Source: Aegilops tauschii subsp. strangulata (Eukaryota; Streptophyta; Magnoliopsida; Poales; Poaceae). Taken from it: DNA of 64,000 nt. The stretch's first letter is position 1; each line of letters begins with the position of its first letter. Positions 57,858 through 64,000 of the stretch are shown here, piece after piece. The notes beneath the pieces are model-generated. The model saw nothing but the letters and a program-made list of their open reading frames with translations, was not told the origin of the DNA and made no database searches. The stretch spans positions 161,176,627 through 161,240,626 of the forward strand of contig NC_053036.3 in NCBI RefSeq assembly GCF_002575655.3. Direction: 5' to 3'. The position numbers and the translations under genes were made by a program.

Positions 57858-60800
57858 TCAGGCATATCCCTCGGTGACCTCCGGGCCTGCCGAGGTGCCG
57901 GTCTCCCCCTCCTCAGCGTCCACATTGCGGTAGACATCCGTCTCCTCAGAGCTGCCCTCCGGGTCATCCAGAAGAAGGGCATAGTCGTCAGCAGGCACGA
58001 CTCCGCCATCTTCCACCCGCTCTGGCCGGAACCCGTCGTGGAAGGCGAACCCGGTGATGTAGCTGGCCCGAGCAGCGATCTGGCCGGCCTTTGCCTGCAG
58101 CTGGCTCTCCGAGCCGGCTCGCTGGCCCAAAAACACGTCCAGCGACAGGTCCAGATACCAAGACATCGCGAACCTGAGTGCCATCTCGGCGCCAGCACGG
58201 GCGATGGAAACGCGCAAGTCATGGAGCCAATCCGGCCCCGCCTCCAACCACCGTGCCAGCCGCGTGAAGCTGTTCGGCACAACGGAACCCGGCCAGAGGG
58301 CCGCTGTCATCGCCACGCCTGCCTCAGAGAGCCGCCCCATCTGCTTGCTCAAAACTCACAGACGGGCCTCGGCGGCGGTCACGATCTCCGGGAAGGTCCA
58401 GGCCACCCGCGGGTCAGTCCCGGAGCCGACGATCCCCTGCGGATCGCACTAAAAGCGGACCGCCTCCTTCGCCATCTGGCGTGTCTCCGGGAAGGCCACT
58501 GTCAAAAAGAAAAGCAAGTCAAAAGAAAGTCACCAAGGACAAGAAGCCGGGGTCCCAACCCGGCAAAAACCCCAAGGAAAGCACTTACTGGAGAAGGACT
58601 CTTCCAGGTGCTGCGCTTCGAGCAACGTATCGCGCCGCTCCCGGGCGATGGTCCAGTTGCGCTCCTGGAGCGTTTTCTCCAGCTCAGTGACCTTGGCAAG
58701 GGCTGCTTTCAGCTCGGCGTCCTTGTCCTCAGTCGCCTTGCGGCCTCCTCATGGCGCCGGGTCTCCTCCGCCGCGGCCACCAGCGCCTTTAGACGCTCCA
58801 CCTCGGCCTGGAGCTGATCCTTGTCGTCGGCCAGCTTGCCGCGTTGCTGGTCCGCCTCGACAAGGGCCTGCTGCTCCTCCACAACCTTGGCGGCTTCCGC
58901 CTTAAGGCGCTCCACCTCGTCCTCAACACGGCCCTTGTCTCCCTTCAGCTGCTCCCGCAGGCGGCTGGCTTCATCGAGCGCCTGCCGGGCTCCCGTCGCC
59001 TCCGCCCTCGCCCTCGCCACATCGGCCCCAAGCCGGTCATAGTGGAAGCCGGCCCGAATCAGCCGGGTCCTCCAGGACAGCACCTCGGCTGAAGAAGAAA
59101 GATTCAGAAACAAAGTACTATTTTAAGATTCGACCCAACTGCTACGTACTTGGCCCGAATCTCAGGGGCTACACCCAGTGGGTGCGCTAGCACGCCCCCA
59201 CTAAAAAAGAGCACGCAAAGAAAATACCTGCCGCGGCGCGGAGCTCCTCCTCATTGGCGGCAAGCTGCTCCTTGAGCCGCTGGTGCGTCTCCAAGAGCCG
59301 GTTGAAGACGCTGACCCAGTAGGAGTCCAGTTGCTGCAGAAGGCACAATCAACACAAGATAGTGATTTAAGATTCGGCCCAACTGCTACGTAGTTGGCCC
59401 GAATCTCGGGGGCTACACCCAGTGGGTGCGCTGGTGCACCCCCACGAAGAAGAAAAGCAGGGGAAACTTACGAGCACGGCGCGCTCCAGCTCCTGCGTCT
59501 ACTCCACCTCGACCTGGGCGAAGGCCTGGAGCCGGTCCGTTCGCCCTCACAGGCGCTGGGTCACGGCGGCCATGGCCGCCTCCTCCTGGGTCAGAGGCCC
59601 GAAGAAGACCTCGCTGGTCCCGCTCCGCGTCGGCTACGACCCGACGGCCTGGCGACCCCTTGACCTGAGCACCAGGTAGTGCTCCCGCTGGCCGCGCCCC
59701 CTGTGGCCGGCGCCCCCTCCGGCGCCCTCGCCGGTTCGGCGGTCGGAGCGACACGCGGCTCCCCCACCAATGGCGCCTTGTTCGTCGGTGCCTCGGGCGT
59801 TCCCTCCGGCGCCATCCGCGGCGCCTCCTCCGAGACGGCGTCGCCGCCGCCTCCGTCGATCCCCGTCCGCTCGACCACATCGGTCCGCTGCGGGGTGTCG
59901 TCCCCGACGACCATGACCTCCCGGTTGAGGTCCATCACATCCGCGCGGTCGCCTTGGCCGCGCCTCCCCTCCAGCGAGGGCACGAAGACTATCGCCGCCA
60001 CCACCATCCCTGCTGGCATCTCCGGCCATGTCGGCTCCTCGCCCGATCGCACCCACATTGCCGCAGCGTCAACCCAGGCCTGGGTCGACGCCGCCTCCAG
60101 CTGCGCCTCAGCCCGGTTCCGGTCCCGCCAGACCAGGCCTTCGATGTCGGCCGGGTCCAGGCTGAGATCCAGGTCTGCCTGCTCCTCCTCCTCGTCGTCG
60201 TCCTGCCGACGGTGCCGGACCGGATCCTCCGAAACGCGGCACCCTCGTTGGATGCCGCATCCGCCGTCGCTAGCGCCAGCGAGATCGGCGACCTGAAACC
60301 CAAGACAAAATAAATACAAGCCAAGTAGAGCCGCTCGGCCACTCGGTTCAAGCGAAAAAGGAACTCACCCCGGCACCACCAGAACGTCGGGCCTCGCCGC
60401 CCTCTCCTGCGGAGAGCCACGCCTTCTCTTGGCGGGCGGCTTCGCACCCCCGGCCGGGTTCGCCGCGCGCTTCACGGCCGAGGCCCGCGGCGCGACATTG
60501 TCCTTCCCGTGCGGCCAGCTCGCTGCCGGCACCCCCCAGGACGACCCGACTCTGGCCGCACCGCCACCTCCTCCACCTGGCGCCGCTGCGACAGCAACTC
60601 GCGTCAGCCTCCCAAGACCGTCCCGTGACTGGTGACTCAAGAAGTGAAGACAAGACTTACCCGCTCGGTGCCCTGCGCCCGCGTCGGCGGTCGCCTCCTC
60701 CCCTCCGCCGTGGGCCTCGGGCTGCTCCGAGGCAATGCGCACCACCTGCGCCCGCGCCCGGTTGTAAGGATGTCGGATGGCGTTCAGAAGCACCTCCCGT

Positions 60801-61731
60801 GTCGCGTCATGGCGAATAAGAAGATGAGCGGCAGCAAAGTACGGAGAGCAAGGAATCACCATCGGTGCCGGGTTCGCGTGGCTGTACGGGGGTTTCCCAA
60901 ACTCCCAGTCATCCCGCAGGTTGGCCTTGGAGATGTCATTAACCCGGCGTGCGACCTGGTCCGCCCCTAGCCGCAAGTTTGCCATGCGGTTGGGGTCCTG
61001 AAGGCCGGTCATCTGACTGACGAGGTGGTTGCGCTGCTGTAGCGGCAGCACTCGGCGGGCGATGAAGGCGGTGATGAGGTCGGTGCCGGTGAGCCCCTCC
61101 TGCTCCCTCATCACCGTACCCGCTCGCACAGGTTGAGCACCTCCTGCGACGGGTGTTTGGGGTAGTACCCCCAGTTCTGCTTCTCCCTCGGCGGCGAGTT
61201 GACGAAGGGAGGCAAGTTGATATGGTCCGCGCCGAGGTTGCGGCCGTAGAAGAAAGAATCCTGCAACTTCTTGGCAGAATCCTCCAGCTGCATCTTCGGG
61301 CAATCAGCGCCCGACCGCTTGGAGATGACCGCGGCCCCACACTCCGACATCTCTCCGGCCCTCGGCCCCTGCTGTTTCAAGGAGAAGAAGTGCACCCAGA
61401 GGTCGATCGAAGCCTCAACCCCCAGGTACCCCTCGCAAAAGGTGACGAAGCCCGACAGCTGCATGATGGCGCCGGCGCCAAGATGATGGGGCTGGAGCCC
61501 AAAGAACTCCAGGAAGTCGCGGAAGAAGCCGCTCGTAGGAAGCCCGAAGTCGCGCTTGATGTGCGGGAAGAAGACCATGCGCTCCGTGCCCTCGGGCCGC
61601 GGCTCCCGCTCACCCTGCGGAAGGCGCGCGGCGACCTGCGTCGCCCCCGGCAGGCACCTGGTGGTGCGGAGATAGGCGATGTCATCGAGGGTGACGGTCA
61701 AGCCCATCCACGAGCCCGACGGCAGCGCCAT
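57858..61731 (-). pseudogene. Six-exon antisense gene (Transposase_28-type, coiled coil) of the Tat element
   Basis: From ATG 61731 (MALPSGSWMGLTV) exon 1 (61731-60661) encodes the Transposase_28-type domain (FGLPTSGFFRDFLEFFGLQ, LGAGAIMQLSGFVTFCEGY, then DLITAFIARRVLPLQQRN). Exon 2 is 60585-60369 (basic, KRRRGSPQE). Exon 3 is 60292-59472 (acidic DDDEEEEQADLDLSLDP). Exon 4 is 59333-59228 and exon 5 is 59088-58589 (coiled coils). Exon 6 is 58498-57858 (conserved helical end, SFTRLARWLEAGPDWLHDL). Borders carry GT/AG, with GTAAGT or GTGAGT donors at four of them. Breaks include a shift near 61110, stops near 59556 and 59510, a shift near 58740, and stops near 58451 and 58359. The architecture parallels that of 7291-4249. 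The function is unknown. Confidence 0.75.
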
Positions 61732-61889
61732 CGATGAAGATGCAGGAGGAGGAAGAAGAAGATGGTGATGAAGCTCTGCTCAAAGCAACGGGCGTCGCAG
61801 CGCGCGGTGGTCGCAAGAAGCAGAGGAAGGAAGAAAAAGGCAGGAGGGCGTGAGCGAGAATGATTTCCGCCGCCCCCTCCTCGCCCCAA

Positions 61890-61898
61890 TTTATAAGC
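61890..61898 (-). promoter_or_regulatory. TATA-like box of the Tat antisense gene
   Basis: On the minus strand TTATAAATT, about 160 bases upstream of the ATG at 61731. Confidence 0.5.
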
Positions 61899-62342
61899 CA
61901 TAGTTTGAAACATGGGGGAGTGGGATCGTTTGCGCCCACCTCTCCCACTTTCCCGCAATAACTGCGCATGTACATGCGCAATAACTGCCTCGAGAATGGC
62001 AACCGACTTGCGGACGCCACAATAAATCCGCGCGCGTGGGCCGAGGGCGCGCGGCTGCGCGCCCCAGCGCGTCGCCCTGTCCCATCGCGCGCGTGGCCTG
62101 TCAGGCCCTTCCGGCTTCCGGGCGCCATGTGGCGCCCGCGTGAAGTCCAAAAGGTTACCCCAAGATTCGACGAACTCCTCGGTTTCTCGCCTCTGACGAG
62201 GTGCCGCGATCCGGCTTCCGGAAGCCGGCACACAGTGGGTGTTGCCGGACCCGGCGGCGATAAAATTTGCCTCCTCAGGGAAGGGAAACTACGAAGGCCC
62301 TCCCATCCGAAGACGGCGGACCTTCACAGCTTCGGGGACTAC

Positions 62343-63343
62343 TGTCGGGGGGATGAACCCAGGCAGGCAACGGAACCCGGATCCTTTTTAAAAATAACAG
62401 GGCTAGCAATGCCCCTCAAGCCGGCCCATGCTTGGCCAGGTAGCTCGACCCGGCCAAGCCCCTCGACCCGGCAAAATACTCCAACCCGGTCGGACTCCTC
62501 AACTCGGCCCCAACAACCAGCTCAAGACAATCGAGCCCGGCGCACCAAGACTTCCCCAACAAGCTAGCTCCTTCTGTGGCATGTCCTCCAACCCGGCCAC
62601 AGGTCAGCTCCTGTCCCATCCCAGCCGTACGATGGGATGATTCTCCACCTATCGATGACAGAGGCAAGAGTACCCCGCCCATGCCTCAGGTCAGTCGGGG
62701 CGTGGCAATAGTGCCCCACCTACCCGCTGACCAGGGCCAGTGTGGCAATAGTGCAACCGTCGTCACCAATGACGCCAGCAAGCGGTGACCTAACGGAGTG
62801 CCACTATAGCCGACTCAACCCGGCCACCCCCTGACGATCGACAAGACGGCCAACAGTGCCCCCGTACCCAGCGGGCCCCGCACCCGGAGAACCCGGCGAG
62901 CCCTGACCCCCAGCGGGTCCCAGCGCCGGCTTCCCGGACGATGACAACCCGGCCCCACAGCCTTGTAACATTACCCTTGTACCCCTGGAGGGTTGACCTA
63001 TAAAACCCCCAAGGAGCCCTCATGCATACGGGCAGACACCTTCGATCACTCACTCACTTACTCACACACACCTAGCGAGCAACACCCGAGGAGAGGGAGC
63101 AGCCTAAGCCCTGGCCTGTCTTCCTTCTTCCTCCATACAGCTCGAGGAGCAACTCTGTATTGTTACATATAAACCACACTCGGCAGGACTAGCGGTGTTA
63201 TCTCTCCGGAGAGCCCCGAACATGGGTATATTTTGCGTCCCGCGCTCGCTCAAGCCGACCTCGCCAATGGAGCCCACCAGTGCCCTCGAGCATCCTCCTA
63301 TCTTTAGCCATCCCTTGGCATCTGTCGTGCGCCCACCACGACA
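62343..63343 (+). repeat. 3' LTR of the Tat element
   Basis: Begins TGTCGGGGGGATGAACCC and ends CCACCACGACA, followed by GGCAT. It is longer than the 5' LTR by a 20-odd-base stretch near 63020-63045 (CATGCATACGGGCAGACACC). A purine-rich GACTACTG-type tract precedes it. Confidence 0.93.
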
Positions 63344-63591
63344 GGCATAGACAAACCTCCCTCGATGTGGGTTACCAAGAGAATGCGCTTGTCCTCCTCC
63401 GGCACTGGCTCGATCTCCCCCGCCTTCGTGTGCCTCTATGCCTCCTGCGGGATGAGCCCCTCCACGGTGAGGTCCTACAACCGTCTGGCTGAGATGCGCG
63501 AGGTCCCCCGACGTCCCGCCTGCCAGGCCGCCGGTGCCCAAGGAAGTGGCCTTCCCAGCTTCTTCGCCTTGTCTGTGGAATCCTTCGCCAT
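63344..63591 (-). pseudogene. Antisense Transposase_28-type gene, upstream fragment
   Basis: ATG at 63591 (MAKDSTDKAKKLGRPLPW) opens the gene on the minus strand. After a frameshift near 63480 the domain start is readable (DLTVEGLIPQEA, a stop, then GEIEPVPEEDKRILLVTHIE). At 63344 it is cut by the Tat element; the coding sequence resumes at 49802. This is the same gene family as the other two antisense genes in the window. The parent element is not identified. Confidence 0.65.
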
Positions 63592-64000
63592 GGATCTGAG
63601 TGCTCTAAGGCGCTCGAATGAGGAGGATAAGCAGAGGAGTCGAGGGATAAAAGGGGATCTGGAGAGCTAACACCAGCCCCCAATCCTTTTATATCTCTGA
63701 CTAAATCGCATGTCGGATCTCTCGCCGCAGATCTCTGGATCGACGGTGCACGTGACGAGATATCGTGTAGAACTACCGTGGCACGTGGCAGATTTATGGG
63801 GCAAAAATCGAGGTGTCGTACCCCCACTTTCCCCACTAACCCATGTCATTACCGCTTCCGCGCGCACACACACAAATTCAATCCCAAGATTTTTGGTGCA
63901 AATCGATCCGATTAATTGCTCAAAGTCCCTTTCCGAGGGACGTCCGTCAGTCTGACTGACCACCCTCCACGGGGATCCATGCACTCGGCTACTCTAAACA
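63592..64000 (-). promoter_or_regulatory. Promoter region of the third antisense gene
   Basis: The minus strand has ATATAAAAGG at 63695-63686, about 95 bases upstream of the ATG at 63591. The rest, to 64000, is mixed sequence without a recognisable gene, and is presumably part of the same older element. Confidence 0.5.

Larger units (their letters stand above)
49803..63343 (+). mobile_element. Complete Tat-lineage Gypsy element with antisense gene
   Basis: 13,541 bases bounded by GGCAT. The LTRs are 49803-50780 and 62343-63343. The primer site at 50783-50800 matches Lys tRNA (CUU type). It carries gag, protease, RT, RNase H, an additional archaeal-type RNase H and integrase on the plus strand, followed by a six-exon antisense gene. 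The second RNase H identifies the Tat lineage. It is heavily mutated (many stops and shifts) but structurally complete. It was inserted into an antisense gene of an older element. Confidence 0.93.

Noticed and set aside
59394..60819. Plus-strand frames of 80-200 codons
   Set aside because: Antisense shadows of exons 1-3 of the minus-strand gene in GC-rich DNA.

Overview
The window looks like intergenic DNA from a large grass genome of the wheat tribe (Triticeae). It is almost entirely nested transposable elements: an Angela/BARE/WIS-like Copia LTR, Tat-lineage and Athila-lineage Gypsy elements, a large-LTR non-autonomous element, CACTA DNA and several MITE-like pieces. Family names come from recognising terminal sequences and protein motifs; no database search was run. 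I see no rRNA gene, no tRNA gene and no CRISPR array.

Layout from left to right. Bases 1-1059 are the 3' part of a Copia LTR that cuts into a Tat-lineage Gypsy element (Fatima-like, 1060-8314). That Gypsy element keeps gag-protease, lacks RT/RNase H/integrase, carries a spliced antisense gene (7291 back to 4249) and ends in a 470-base LTR. It sits inside a CACTA tnp2 transposase gene (8315-9603, minus strand). From about 10.4 to 16.6 kb lies mostly unassigned DNA with MITE-like fold-backs, short tandem duplications and an unusual repeat-protein gene (14671-15498, one internal stop). A non-autonomous element with 4.2-kb LTRs (16617-27589) follows. Its 2.6-kb interior carries a sense ORF and a convergent antisense ORF, each with a TATA-like box. 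From 27.6 to 32.6 kb is unassigned, partly GT/GA-rich DNA.

From about 32.6 to 49.5 kb is a degenerate second CACTA gene (Transposase_24/TnpA-like) with duplicated exon-intron units, ending in a GGCC-rich subterminal repeat array and a CACTA terminus at 49501. One of its exons is split by a complete minus-strand Athila element (34972-45145, target duplication CAAGG). One intron holds a 235-base insertion with a 15-base direct duplication.

From 49502 to the end, a third antisense Transposase_28-type gene (TATA box near 63690, start at 63591, minus strand) is split by a complete 13.5-kb Tat element (49803-63343, target duplication GGCAT), which carries its own antisense gene (61731 back to 57858). 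The host gene's far end is cut by the CACTA terminus.

Insertion order inferred from nesting: Copia into Fatima-like into CACTA tnp2; Athila into CACTA TnpA-like; Tat and CACTA both into an older element's antisense gene. All recognisable long element genes carry stops or frameshifts. The recurring theme is accessory genes, mostly antisense, that have their own TATA-like boxes inside retroelements.
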